Source: Lawsonibacter hominis (GTDB lineage Bacteria > Bacillota > Clostridia > Oscillospirales > Oscillospiraceae). Taken from it: 64,000 nucleotides of DNA. The stretch covers positions 148,591-212,590 of the forward strand of contig NZ_JACOPP010000005.1 in NCBI RefSeq assembly GCF_014287895.1, in the 5' to 3' direction. The notes under the pieces are model-generated. The model worked only from the letters and a program-made list of their open reading frames with translations. It was not told the DNA's origin and ran no database searches. The translations under genes and the position numbers were made by a program. Positions 25,298-33,297 of the stretch are shown here, piece after piece; the stretch's first letter is position 1, and every line of letters starts with the position of its first letter.

Positions 25298-26227
25298 TCA
25301 GGGCGCAAACACTGTTTCCGCGCCTACTTTGCTGCACCCCTCGGGGGCGTACTTCCATTTGCGCAGCGGTCCGCTGGTGATGAAATACTCCAGCGGCTCG
25401 GGCTTCTCCAGCGGCGGCAGGGCGTCGATCGCCAACAGCTTGATTTTCATCCGCTCGGGCAGGATGGCCTTCAGATAGACGGAAAAGCGGTCGCCCTCTT
25501 TCAGTCCGGGGCGCAGCTCGGCCAGACCGGACAGGTTGGGCGTCAGCTCGACGAAGGCGCCGTACTCCTTGATGCCCCGCACGATGCCGGGCACCGTCAT
25601 CCCCGGCTGGAAGCGGGCCGCGTTTTCCGCCCAGGTGCCCAGCAGCTCCTTGTGGGTCAGATACACCCGCCCGGCCCGCCGGTCCAGGTCGAGCACGGCG
25701 GCGAAGATCGACTGCCCGGGCGAGAAGCGCTCCGCGGGGTGGGGGATGCGGGAGACGGAAATCGCTTCGATCCCGATCATGGAGGTCACGCCGCAGCCGA
25801 TATCCACGAAGGCGCCGAAGGGCTCCAGGTGGGTGACTACGGCGGGAATCACCTGGCCGGGGGAGAGCTGGGCGAGCATGGCGTCCAGGGCCTTCTGCTG
25901 CGCCAGCCGCCGGGACAGCGTCAGGCGCACCGTACCGCCGGTCTCCTCCACGGCGGTGACCACGAAGCAGACCGGCTTGCCGACCCGGGAGAGGATGGCG
26001 ATCTCACGGGTCGTGCCGTCGGTGATGCCCAGGGCGGCCTCGGCGCGGGGGATGCGGCCCTGATACGGGCCAACCGTCACCAGCAGGTTGTGCTCCGCGT
26101 CGCACAGGCGCACCATTCCTTCCAGGATCGTTTCCTCTTCCATGGCCCTGCGCAGGGCGGCGGGGGAGGCGCAGGCAGCCTGATGTTCCGGCAAAGAGAG
26201 CAAATGGCCCTCGGGCAAAAAGCGCAT
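25298..26227 (-). CDS. S1 RNA-binding domain protein (RpsA-like, about 309 residues)
   Basis: A cytoplasmic protein built of S1-type OB folds. Clear repeats are SPGQVIPAVVTHLEPFGAFV DIG (about residues 130-155) and QPGMTVPGIVRGIKEYGAFV followed by ELTPNLSGLAEL, with a less conserved fold before them. It resembles the shortened S1 homologues of Clostridia rather than the six-repeat enterobacterial S1, so it may act in translation initiation or mRNA binding. The start is uncertain: ATG 26227 gives MRFLPEGHLL, while TTG 26233 lies better spaced from AAAGGA. The frame is open upstream into the divergent promoter region but that part is not protein-like. Confidence 0.82.
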   Translation of the reverse strand: MRFLPEGHLLSLPEHQAACASPAALRRAMEEETILEGMVRLCDAEHNLLVTVGPYQGRIPRAEAALGITDGTTREIAILSRVGKPVCFVVTAVEETGGTVRLTLSRRLAQQKALDAMLAQLSPGQVIPAVVTHLEPFGAFVDIGCGVTSMIGIEAISVSRIPHPAERFSPGQSIFAAVLDLDRRAGRVYLTHKELLGTWAENAARFQPGMTVPGIVRGIKEYGAFVELTPNLSGLAELRPGLKEGDRFSVYLKAILPERMKIKLLAIDALPPLEKPEPLEYFITSGPLRKWKYAPEGCSKVGAETVFAP

Positions 26228-26306
26228 CGTCAAGATGACCAATCCTTTCCAGCGTCCATGGGCTTTTTTTCTTGATAGCCCACTATATGCGCAGCGCAGC
26301 CTTGAA

Positions 26307-26335
26307 TTGACAGCGGGCGGGCTGGAATTTATAAT
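26307..26335 (+). promoter_or_regulatory. Consensus sigma-A promoter of the DUF951-hisC operon
   Basis: TTGACA (26307-26312), 17-bp spacer, TATAAT (26330-26335): both hexamers are perfect. The first start codon is 31 bp downstream. Confidence 0.9.
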
Positions 26336-26365
26336 GATAGAGATACAGGGAAGGGGGGAGCGGTC

Positions 26366-26566
26366 ATGGACATCCATGTGGGTGACATGCTGGAATTGAA
26401 AAAGGCGCACCCCTGCGGCAGCCATACCTGGCAGGTGCTGCGGGTGGGGATGGACTTCCGCCTGCGCTGCCAGGGGTGCGGTCATGAGCTGATGATCCCG
26501 CGCAGCAAGGCGGAGAAGAGCATCAAAAAATGGATCCGTAATCCGGAAGGAGCACCGCAGGAATGA
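26366..26566 (+). CDS. DUF951-family small protein
   Basis: A 66-residue protein, MDIHVGDMLELKKAHPCGSH followed by TWQVLRVGMDFRLRCQGCGH and the basic tail PRSKAEKSIKKWIRNPEG. The VGDxxxLKKxHPCGxxxWxVxRxGxDxxxxCxxCG pattern is diagnostic of DUF951, a short zinc-ribbon-like family common in Firmicutes. Function unknown. It is preceded by a strong GGGGGGAG site and overlaps hisC by four bases (ATGA), making it the leader gene of a four-gene operon. Note that family members often sit next to ychF or ParB-like genes elsewhere; that context is absent here. Confidence 0.9.
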   Translation: MDIHVGDMLELKKAHPCGSHTWQVLRVGMDFRLRCQGCGHELMIPRSKAEKSIKKWIRNPEGAPQE

Positions 26567-27621
26567 AGGAATTTTGGAGCAGCCGTATCCGGGGCCTGAC
26601 CCCGTATACGCCGGGGGAACAGCCCCGGGAGCGGAAATTCATCAAGCTCAATACCAACGAAAACCCCTATCCCCCCTCGCCCATGGCCCTCTCCGCCATC
26701 CGCGCGGCGGCGGACGAGCCGCTGCGGCTCTATCCCGACCCGGATTGTACCCAGCTGCGGGAAGTCATGGCGGCCACCTGCGGCCTGAAGCCGTCGCAGG
26801 TCTTTGTGGGCAACGGCTCGGACGAGGTGCTGGCCCTCTGCTTTCAGGCCTTTTTTGACCCGGACCGGATCCTTCTCTTTCCCGACGTGACCTACAGCTT
26901 TTACCCGGTCTTTGCCGCGCTCTACGGCCTGCAATACCGGCAGGTGCCGTTGGACGAGGGCTTTGGGGTGCCTGTGGAGTCCTTCTTGGCCCCCAACGGC
27001 GGGGTAGTGCTTGCAAACCCCAACGCGCCCACGGGCCGGGCCCTCTCTCTGTGTGCCATTCGGCGGATACTGGAGGGCAATCCCGGCGCGGTGGTCCTGG
27101 TGGACGAGGCTTATGTGGACTTTGGCGCGGAGTCGGCGGTGGAGCTCATCGACCGCTATCCGAACCTTGTCGTGGTGCAGACCCTGTCCAAGTCCCGCTC
27201 CCTGGCCGGGCTGCGGGTGGGGTTTGCTCTGGCCCAGGAGAACCTGATCGCCGCGCTCAATTGTGTGAAGAATTCCTTCAATTCCTATCCCCTGGACCGG
27301 CTTGCCCTGGCGGGGGCGGAAGGCGCCCTGCGGGATCCGGACTATTTCCGCACCACCACCGCTCAGATCATCGCCACCCGTGACCGTACCGCGGCCCGGC
27401 TCAAGACACTGGGCTTCGACGTGTGCGAGTCTGCGTCCAATTTCCTTTTCATCGCCCATCCGAAGGCGCCTGCCAAGGTCTTGCTGGATGGCCTGCGGGA
27501 GCGGGGCATTCTGGTGCGCTGGTGGGATCAGCCCCGCATCCGGAACCATCTCCGGGTGAGCGTGGGCACCCAGACGGAGATGGACGCCCTGTACGACGCC
27601 CTGTCGGAGCTGGTGCGGTGA
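26563..27621 (+). CDS. hisC: HisC-type aminotransferase (histidinol-phosphate aminotransferase family)
   Basis: A 352-residue fold-type I PLP aminotransferase. Family segments: KLNTNENPYPPSPMALSAI, VGNGSDEVLALCFQAFFDPD, LANPNAPTGRALSLCAIRRI, VVLVDEAYVDFG, and the PLP-Lys site TLSKSRSLAGLRVGFALAQ. HisC converts imidazole-acetol phosphate to histidinol phosphate; members can also act on aromatic amino acids. No other his genes are near, so the substrate is less certain than the family. Its start is inside the DUF951 stop, and the radical SAM gene starts inside its own stop, so three genes are translationally coupled. Confidence 0.88.
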   Translation: MKEFWSSRIRGLTPYTPGEQPRERKFIKLNTNENPYPPSPMALSAIRAAADEPLRLYPDPDCTQLREVMAATCGLKPSQVFVGNGSDEVLALCFQAFFDPDRILLFPDVTYSFYPVFAALYGLQYRQVPLDEGFGVPVESFLAPNGGVVLANPNAPTGRALSLCAIRRILEGNPGAVVLVDEAYVDFGAESAVELIDRYPNLVVVQTLSKSRSLAGLRVGFALAQENLIAALNCVKNSFNSYPLDRLALAGAEGALRDPDYFRTTTAQIIATRDRTAARLKTLGFDVCESASNFLFIAHPKAPAKVLLDGLRERGILVRWWDQPRIRNHLRVSVGTQTEMDALYDALSELVR

Positions 27622-28490
27622 GGTACGAGGGCAGCATCTACCGCCCGCCCGGAGAACACGGCAGCTATCTGCTGCAGGTCACCGTGGGCTGCTCCCACAA
27701 CGGCTGCACCTTCTGCGGCATGTATCGGGACAAGCGCTATCATGTGCGCCCTCTGCCGGAGATCTTTGCGGATATCGCCCTGGCCGGGGCTTATTACGGC
27801 GGCGTGGAGCGGGTCTTCCTCTGCGATGGGGATGCGGTTGCCATGGACACGGCGGACCTGCTGGCGGTGCTGGAGCGCCTGTACGGCAGCTTCCCGGGGC
27901 TGAAGCGGGTCAACGCCTATGCAGGAGCGCGCAGTACCCTGGCGAAAACGGATGGGGAACTGGCCGCCCTGCGGGAGGCGGGGCTGGTGCGGCTCTACCT
28001 GGGGGTGGAGAGCGGCAGCGACGCGGTGCTCCGGGCGGTCAACAAAGGGGTGACGGCCCCGGAGATGCTGACGGCCGGACAGCGCCTGGTCAAGGCGGGC
28101 TTTGACCTGTGGACCATGGTCCTCATCGGCCTGGCCGGACCGGGGGAGAAGAGCCGCTCCCATGCCCTGGATACGGCGGCGCTGATCAATGCCATGGGCC
28201 CACGGCATTTGTCCGCGCTGACCTATCTGCCAACGCCGGGAACGCCGCTGGCCCGTCAGGCGGAGCGGGGGGAATTCCAACTGCTGGATGCCCGGGAGGC
28301 ACTGGAGGAGACCCGGCTGCTGCTGGAGAGCCTGCAGGTGTCTCCCCTCCATTTTACCAGCGACCACGCCTCCAATTACCTGCCGCTCAAGGGCGGCCTG
28401 CCGGAGGAGCGGGAACGGCTGCTGGCGCTCCTGGACGGGGCGCTGGCGGGCAGACAAGACGTCCGGCCGGAATTCTGGCGGGGATTGTGA
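27618..28490 (+). CDS. Radical SAM protein, uncharacterised
   Basis: A 290-residue radical SAM enzyme. The cluster motif is TVGCSHNGCTFCGMYRDKRY, that is Cx4Cx2C, instead of the standard Cx3Cx2C, a variation conserved in this small Firmicutes family as far as I recall. The SAM-binding glycine region (VFLCDGDAVAMD) and the barrel segment LYLGVESGSDAVLRAVNKGV are typical. It starts with GTG overlapping the hisC stop (GTGA). The reaction is unknown. Operon mates are hisC and a DsrE-like protein, which does not settle the pathway. Confidence 0.85.
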   Translation: MRYEGSIYRPPGEHGSYLLQVTVGCSHNGCTFCGMYRDKRYHVRPLPEIFADIALAGAYYGGVERVFLCDGDAVAMDTADLLAVLERLYGSFPGLKRVNAYAGARSTLAKTDGELAALREAGLVRLYLGVESGSDAVLRAVNKGVTAPEMLTAGQRLVKAGFDLWTMVLIGLAGPGEKSRSHALDTAALINAMGPRHLSALTYLPTPGTPLARQAERGEFQLLDAREALEETRLLLESLQVSPLHFTSDHASNYLPLKGGLPEERERLLALLDGALAGRQDVRPEFWRGL

Positions 28491-28500
28491 GGAAAAGACG

Positions 28501-28839
28501 ATGGAGGAGCATCTGCATATTCTCTGGACCAACGCCGATCCGGTGGTATTTGATAAAATGGTGCTGATGTACGCCGTCAACAGCCTGACCCACGGCTGGT
28601 GGGAGAAGGTCACCGTTATCCTTTGGGGGGAGAGTGCACGGCTGGCGGTCGAAGATCCGGCAGTGGCCGGGCGCATCCGCCTGGCCCGGGCGCAGGGCGT
28701 GGCATTCTCTGCCTGCGTTTCCTGCGCCCGCGAGCTCGGGGTGGAGGAGCAGCTGCGGGAGATGGGATTGGAGGTCATCCCCTGGGGCGAACCGCTGACC
28801 CGCCTCATCCGGTCCCGTGCCCCGCTGCTTACCGTGTAA
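28501..28839 (+). CDS. DsrE/DsrF-like small protein
   Basis: A 112-residue protein with the DsrE-type alpha/beta fold outline: an initial strand HLHILWTNADPVVF, DKMVLMYAVNSLTHGWWEKV, TVILWGESARLAVEDP and AFSACVSCARELGVEEQLRE, followed by MGLEVIPWGEPLTRLI. The CVSC pair sits where sulfur-carrying Cys residues occur in some DsrE family proteins, so a sulfur-relay or redox role is possible. Last gene of the DUF951-hisC-radical SAM operon, 10 bp after the radical SAM stop, and followed by a classical terminator. Confidence 0.75.
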   Translation: MEEHLHILWTNADPVVFDKMVLMYAVNSLTHGWWEKVTVILWGESARLAVEDPAVAGRIRLARAQGVAFSACVSCARELGVEEQLREMGLEVIPWGEPLTRLIRSRAPLLTV

Positions 28840-28897
28840 AGGGAAATCACATTCGCCCAATACCGCGGCAGCAATATGGAAATTCATAAGGAAAAGC

Positions 28898-28935
28898 AGA
28901 AGGTGACAAGCTAAAAGGCTTGTCACCTTCTTTTT
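28898..28935 (+). terminator. Terminator of the hisC operon
   Basis: A perfect 14-bp stem (agaaggtgacaagc / gcttgtcaccttct) followed by a T-tract (28931-28935). Confidence 0.92.
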
Positions 28936-28951
28936 GCAGCGCGGCCCGAAT

Positions 28952-28984
28952 CTGACCTTTTTTGAGAGCGGCTTGCCGTATAAT
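28952..28984 (+). promoter_or_regulatory. Candidate spoIIG-type (Spo0A-dependent) promoter
   Basis: A perfect TATAAT (28979-28984) lies 21 bp after CTGACC (28952-28957), a 4-of-6 match to TTGACA. A spacer this long is typical of the Bacillus spoIIG promoter, which needs phosphorylated Spo0A. No perfect 0A box (TGTCGAA) is seen; only a CCGAA core (28945-28950) overlaps the -35. Support is modest. Confidence 0.35.
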
Positions 28985-29136
28985 GATCTCTGCTGGACGA
29001 GACCGCTGCCGCCGTCGCTGGCAAAGATACCGGCGCATGCCGCGTGAGCGGAAGCGAGAGGCAAGGCGCGGGAGCATCGCTCCGCAGGCATACAAAGGAG
29101 CGTCGGCCAGACAGGACGAACAGGGGGACGCGCAGA

Positions 29137-29994
29137 ATGACGGTGGTGTATATCGACGCGCTGTTCCTGCTCAACTTTGTCGTGGATTATCTGCTGCTGC
29201 TGTGCGCGGGACGTTTGGCGGGCGAGGTGCTCCACCGGGGGCGGCTGGCATTGGGCGCGGCGCTGGCAGGCGCGTACGCCGCCGCCGTCTTCCTGCCGGG
29301 GATGGGCTTTCTGCTCCATCCCCTGTGCAAATTGGCCGCGGCGGTCCTGGCCCTGCTGATCGGTTATGGGGGAAGCCGCCGTCTGCTGCGGGTAACGCTG
29401 GTCTTCTTTGCGGTATCCGCAGCCTTTGCCGGCGGGATCCTGGCCCTGGAGCTGTTGGGCGGGAGGGGGCTCACGCTGGAAAACGGCGTATTCTCCTCCG
29501 CCATGGACCTGCGCCTCATCCTGCTCTCGGCGGCGGGGTGCTACGTGGTCATCACCCTGCTCTTCCAACGCTCCGCCCGCCACACCGCCGCACGGCAGGA
29601 GCTGGTGCCTGCGGTGCTTACCCTGGACGGGCGGCGGGTGGCATTGACGGCCCTGGTGGATACCGGAAACACCCTGACGGACCCGGCTACGGGCCGCCCA
29701 GTGATGGTGGCGGAGGGGGAGAAGGTGGCGGGATTGTTTCCCTCCGGGCAGGCGCCGGACGAAGCGGACCTGCGCGACCCGGTGGCGGCGCTGGAACGCT
29801 TGTCCCAGGCGGGCTTTCTGGGGCGGTGCCGCCTGCTGCCCTATCAGGCGGTGGGGGTGGAGTGCGGCATGCTGCTCTCTCTGCGGCTGGACGGGGCCAG
29901 GGTGGGCCGGGAGGATTACGGAACACTGCTGGTGGCGCTTTCGCCCAACCGCCTGTCCGACGGCGGGGGCTATAGCGCCCTGATCGGTACATAG
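29137..29994 (+). CDS. spoIIGA: SpoIIGA, pro-sigma-E processing peptidase
   Basis: A 285-residue protein with five N-terminal membrane helices (from VVYIDALFLLNFVVDYLLLL onward) and a C-terminal aspartyl-protease-like domain, with the catalytic Asp in ALVDTGNTLTDPATGRPVMV. In sporulation it sits in the septal membrane and cleaves the pro-peptide of sigma-E after activation by SpoIIR. ATG 29137 is chosen because the family begins (M)xVYIDxLFLLNxxxD and a GGGGG site lies upstream; the longer open frame has a non-membrane, low-complexity leader. It is followed after 135 bp by sigE, the expected partner. Confidence 0.93.
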   Translation: MTVVYIDALFLLNFVVDYLLLLCAGRLAGEVLHRGRLALGAALAGAYAAAVFLPGMGFLLHPLCKLAAAVLALLIGYGGSRRLLRVTLVFFAVSAAFAGGILALELLGGRGLTLENGVFSSAMDLRLILLSAAGCYVVITLLFQRSARHTAARQELVPAVLTLDGRRVALTALVDTGNTLTDPATGRPVMVAEGEKVAGLFPSGQAPDEADLRDPVAALERLSQAGFLGRCRLLPYQAVGVECGMLLSLRLDGARVGREDYGTLLVALSPNRLSDGGGYSALIGT

Positions 29995-30129
29995 ATCCTG
30001 CCGGGACCACGGGAAACGCCCGGCCGGGGGGCCTTCTGCGTCAAACGCGGCGCCGGTGTTCCGCGCCGCCGGGCAGGTCCCCATGGCCTGAACGAGGCGG
30101 AAGAAAAAGAATGATTTGGGAGGCTGGAT

Positions 30130-30852
30130 ATGAGCGCCTGGCTTTTGCGCTGTTACGTCCGTGTGCAGCAGGCCCTGGCACGGCTGGGGCTGAAGCTGCC
30201 GGGAAAGATCATGTACATCGGGGGGAGCGACACCCTTCCGCCGCCCCTGTCCAGAGACGAGGAGTCGGACCTGATCGCACGGCTGGAAGAAGGGGACGAG
30301 GCGGTCAAGTCCCAGCTCATCGAGCGCAACCTGCGCCTGGTGGTCTATATCGCCCGGCGGTTCGAAAACACCGGCGTGGGCATCGAGGATCTGATCTCCA
30401 TCGGCACCATCGGTCTGATCAAGGCAGTGAATACCTATCAGCCTGCCAAGAACATCAAGCTGGCTACCTATGCCTCACGGTGCATCGAAAATGAGATTCT
30501 GATGCATCTGCGCAAGATCGTGAACCTGAAGAGCGAGGTCTCCTTTGACGAGCCGCTGAACACCGACTGGGACGGCAACGAGCTGCTGCTGTCCGATATC
30601 CTGGGGACGGAAAACGACCTGGTGATGAAGCCGATCGAGGATGACGTGGATCGTAAGCTCCTCTTCGACGCAATGGAGAAGCTGGAAGCACGGGAGAAGC
30701 AGATCATCACCATGCGCTTTGGGCTGGACGGCCGGCCGGAGCGGACCCAGAAGGAGGTGGCCGATTCCCTTGGGATCTCGCAATCTTATATCTCGCGCCT
30801 GGAAAAGCGCATCATCAACCGTCTCAAGCGAGAGATTTTAAAAATGCTGTGA
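30130..30852 (+). CDS. sigE: RNA polymerase sigma-E (mother-cell sporulation sigma factor), pro-form
   Basis: A 240-residue sigma-70 factor. The pro-sequence (about 28 residues) is followed by the diagnostic cleavage region KIMYIGGSDTLPPPLSRDEE, nearly the same as in Bacillus pro-sigma-E. Region 2 is complete (LIERNLRLVVYIARRFENTG, EDLISIGTIGLIKAVNTYQP) and region 4 ends with QKEVADSLGISQSYISRLEK. It directs early mother-cell gene expression after cleavage by SpoIIGA, encoded just upstream. In most spore formers sigG follows directly; here about 11 kb of unrelated sugar genes intervene. Confidence 0.97.
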   Translation: MSAWLLRCYVRVQQALARLGLKLPGKIMYIGGSDTLPPPLSRDEESDLIARLEEGDEAVKSQLIERNLRLVVYIARRFENTGVGIEDLISIGTIGLIKAVNTYQPAKNIKLATYASRCIENEILMHLRKIVNLKSEVSFDEPLNTDWDGNELLLSDILGTENDLVMKPIEDDVDRKLLFDAMEKLEAREKQIITMRFGLDGRPERTQKEVADSLGISQSYISRLEKRIINRLKREILKML

Positions 30853-30863
30853 TCCCGGTGCAG

Positions 30864-31147
30864 GCAAAGCCGGGCGGCGCTGCCGCCCGGCTTTGCTTGT
30901 CGAAAAAGGCCTTTGGCCTTTTTCGACAGAGGAATACATGACGGACAGGGCTCGATTCTGGCAGAAAAGTCGCCCTGTCCGTCATGAGAGGTGTCATTTC
31001 CGACGCACGTGTCGCCGGAAATGACGGAGCTTCCTTTCCTTCCGTCGTCTGCGGACGACTCAACTCTGCGGGGCTCTTCTCCAGGAGGGGGTTTCGACAG
31101 CCTGGCAGGCGGAGGCGTGGAAGCGGAAACCTGCTTCCACGCCTCCG
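30864..31147. repeat. Cluster of consecutive perfect hairpins downstream of sigE
   Basis: Five inverted repeats lie in a row. H1: 30864-30896, 15-bp arms with loop gct, a likely sigE terminator. H2: 30898-30928, 14-bp arms. H3: 30937-30986, 15-bp arms around a 20-nt loop. H4: 30993-31025, 10-bp arms gtcatttccg/cggaaatgac. H5: 31110-31147, 15-bp arms cggaggcgtggaagc and complement. Beyond H1 there is no termination need for so many. The stretch to 31320 holds no convincing gene. It looks like a composite repeat element or structured RNA. Confidence 0.7.
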
Positions 31148-31320
31148 TCTGCGCGCTCCCCCAAACCCTCCAGGGGTTCCGTGCTGCGCGGATACCATGG
31201 CGCACCTGCCGGGCGCAGGCAGACGGCGAGGTAAAGCTCAAATCGTTTACGGGACGAGCCCGTCGCTTCCTTTGCGTTGACCGCCCATCTGCGTGATCGG
31301 TTACGTACTGCAATGCCGGG

Positions 31321-33264
31321 TCAGAAGCTGGGCCAAAGTTCGATTGTGCCGCCCGCCTGGACGACGTGGTTATTTCCGGATTCCCAGGTCGTGTCGTTCA
31401 GGAGGACCTTGAACGCCAGGTTGCCGGAGACGGGGCGCTCCAGGATGAACTGCCACGTAGCGGCGTCGACGTTTTCGCACCTCTGCCCGAAGTCCCAATG
31501 GAGCGGCAGGGTGTCGCCGCGGATCGAAAGGGTGTTGCCGAATCCGGTGTCGTAATGGATGATGACCCTGGTCTGGGTATAGACGGGCTGATGGTATTCG
31601 GCCGGGCAGCCGCTGGTCAGCATCCTGGCGCTGTTCGGAGGCAGCGTAACCGTGATGCTCCGGCTGTTCGGAACGTCCCCCTCCTGGACTTGAATGACCG
31701 AGTCGGTATTTAAAAGGTCGGTGAGCTGGGCGCCGGTCGTGAAGCTGGCGCCCCCCGGGTTGAGTGTGATGGTTCTGGTCTGCTCGGAAGCGGAATTGTT
31801 GAAGAGACAGATCAATTCATTGCCGTTTTTCTCGTTTCGGCGGCTGAACGCATACACGGGGTCGCCGTGAGAGTAATAGAGCTCACGCTGTACGCCTTGC
31901 GTAAAAAGGTCGCTGTATTCCCTGCGCAGCCGGTTGAGCCGCCGGAGATACTGAAAGGTGGTCGTATTCTCGCTGAAGCTGCTCATCATCTCACGGTTGT
32001 AGTAATTGATGGTGTCCTCCGTATATTTGAAGTCGCCCGCCATATTTTGTTCCGTGCCATAGTACACGACCGGGATACCGCGCACGGCATACTGGAAAGC
32101 CAGCGCCAGACGCAGCTTGGCCCAGTTGTCGCCCGCATTCGCAAGGAAACGGGAACGATCATGGTTATCCAGGAAGGTGAAGAGCCGGTTCGTGTCGTTG
32201 TACTTATCATCCTGGTCCAGCACCCACTTGACGCCGCCCCACGCTTCGCCCTTGCAAAACACCTTGTTCATCTGGAAGTAGAGCGGAAAGTCGAGCATGC
32301 CCCACATATAATTCTGGAATGCGGCATTGGCATCTACCGAGCCGGTAAACGCTTCCCCAAAGCTGGGCTTGCCGGTGTGCTGCTCATAGAGGGCGAGGTA
32401 CTGCGGCGGAATCTCGATGACCGCGTCGACCCGGGAGCCGGCAAAGCCATAGCTGAACCAGCCGCTGTCCGTGTCCGGATTCCAGTAGGCATCCATGAGC
32501 GCCTGCCAGCAGTCTGGATTTTCCTGCGCCAGATCGTCCAGGCCGCCAAGACTGTAATTTTGGGCCTCATTGGGGTCGTCAAAATTTACGATGTTGGGGG
32601 TGTTGTGATACCAGGCGGGATTGTCGAAGGGGGCCGCCGGTTTGTAATCAGCGGGGGAGTAAGTGGTGGAAGGGTACTCCAGGTAATCCGCGGTATGGTT
32701 GAGCTGGGCATCGATGATAATCTTTAGACCGAGATTATCTGCGGCTGCAATAAGCGCCTTGAGTTCCGCTTCCGTACCGAAATGCGAATTGGGGCGGTTG
32801 AAGTCTTTGGTATAGTAACCATGATATCCGGCCTCGTCGCCGGAGCGGCTGTACTTTTCGTTCTCCTGGGGGGCGGAGATCCAGATTGCGGTAAAGCCCA
32901 GGTCCTTGATGTACTGTAATTTCTGCGTCAGGCCGGCCCAGTCGCCGCCCTGGTAGTAGTGCAGGTCCCCGGGACGGTACTCTTCTCCAAGCGTACCGTT
33001 GTTGTTGGGATTCCCGTCAAAGAAACGGTCGGTCAAAAGCATATAAACGGTATCGTTCTCGCTTAGGCTGCTGGCAGAATAGCCCACGGATGCGTCACCA
33101 CCTGAGTCAGAACTTGCTGCGGCTGGGGAAGGCTGGAATAGGGCAAGGCGAGCTGCAAGGGCAAGCGTTACCGTGATCCCGTTTCTCCGCGTCCGCTTCC
33201 TTGCCGGCGCCGGTCTCGGCTCGCCGGAAGGCGTGTTGTCCCTTGCCCTGTGAGGGTGCTCCAA
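31321..33264 (-). CDS. Secreted GH13 alpha-amylase-type enzyme with C-terminal starch-binding-like domain
   Basis: A 647-residue GH13 protein. The N-terminus has a basic stretch and hydrophobic segment (GITVTLALAARLALFQ) resembling a signal peptide. The barrel starts DTVYMLLTDRFFDGNPNNNG; catalytic motifs are IIDAQLNHT, GSRVDAVIEI (nucleophile Asp), FGEAFTG (acid/base Glu) and FLDNHDRSRF. A beta domain and a C-terminal beta module (TQTRVIIHYDTGFGNTLSIR to ESGNNHVVQAGGTIELWPSF) that resembles starch-binding modules follow. It should cut starch outside the cell, feeding the ABC importer encoded upstream. Only a TTG start (33264) fits the frame and no clear ribosome site precedes it, so the start is doubtful. 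Last gene of the minus-strand operon. Confidence 0.88.
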   Translation of the reverse strand: MEHPHRARDNTPSGEPRPAPARKRTRRNGITVTLALAARLALFQPSPAAASSDSGGDASVGYSASSLSENDTVYMLLTDRFFDGNPNNNGTLGEEYRPGDLHYYQGGDWAGLTQKLQYIKDLGFTAIWISAPQENEKYSRSGDEAGYHGYYTKDFNRPNSHFGTEAELKALIAAADNLGLKIIIDAQLNHTADYLEYPSTTYSPADYKPAAPFDNPAWYHNTPNIVNFDDPNEAQNYSLGGLDDLAQENPDCWQALMDAYWNPDTDSGWFSYGFAGSRVDAVIEIPPQYLALYEQHTGKPSFGEAFTGSVDANAAFQNYMWGMLDFPLYFQMNKVFCKGEAWGGVKWVLDQDDKYNDTNRLFTFLDNHDRSRFLANAGDNWAKLRLALAFQYAVRGIPVVYYGTEQNMAGDFKYTEDTINYYNREMMSSFSENTTTFQYLRRLNRLRREYSDLFTQGVQRELYYSHGDPVYAFSRRNEKNGNELICLFNNSASEQTRTITLNPGGASFTTGAQLTDLLNTDSVIQVQEGDVPNSRSITVTLPPNSARMLTSGCPAEYHQPVYTQTRVIIHYDTGFGNTLSIRGDTLPLHWDFGQRCENVDAATWQFILERPVSGNLAFKVLLNDTTWESGNNHVVQAGGTIELWPSF

Positions 33265-33297
33265 ACAGATACATCGCCCACGCGCGATCCGCGCCCG

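Noticed and set aside
30898..30928. TGTCGAA sequences (0A-box-like) at both ends of hairpin H2 after sigE
   Set aside because: They are the paired arms of a perfect inverted repeat downstream of the gene and no promoter or start codon follows, so Spo0A binding is not supported.
30824..31313. Minus-strand open frames in the hairpin cluster
   Set aside because: They run through five hairpins, lack a ribosome site, and their composition mirrors the repeats. I treat the region as a repeat, not a gene.
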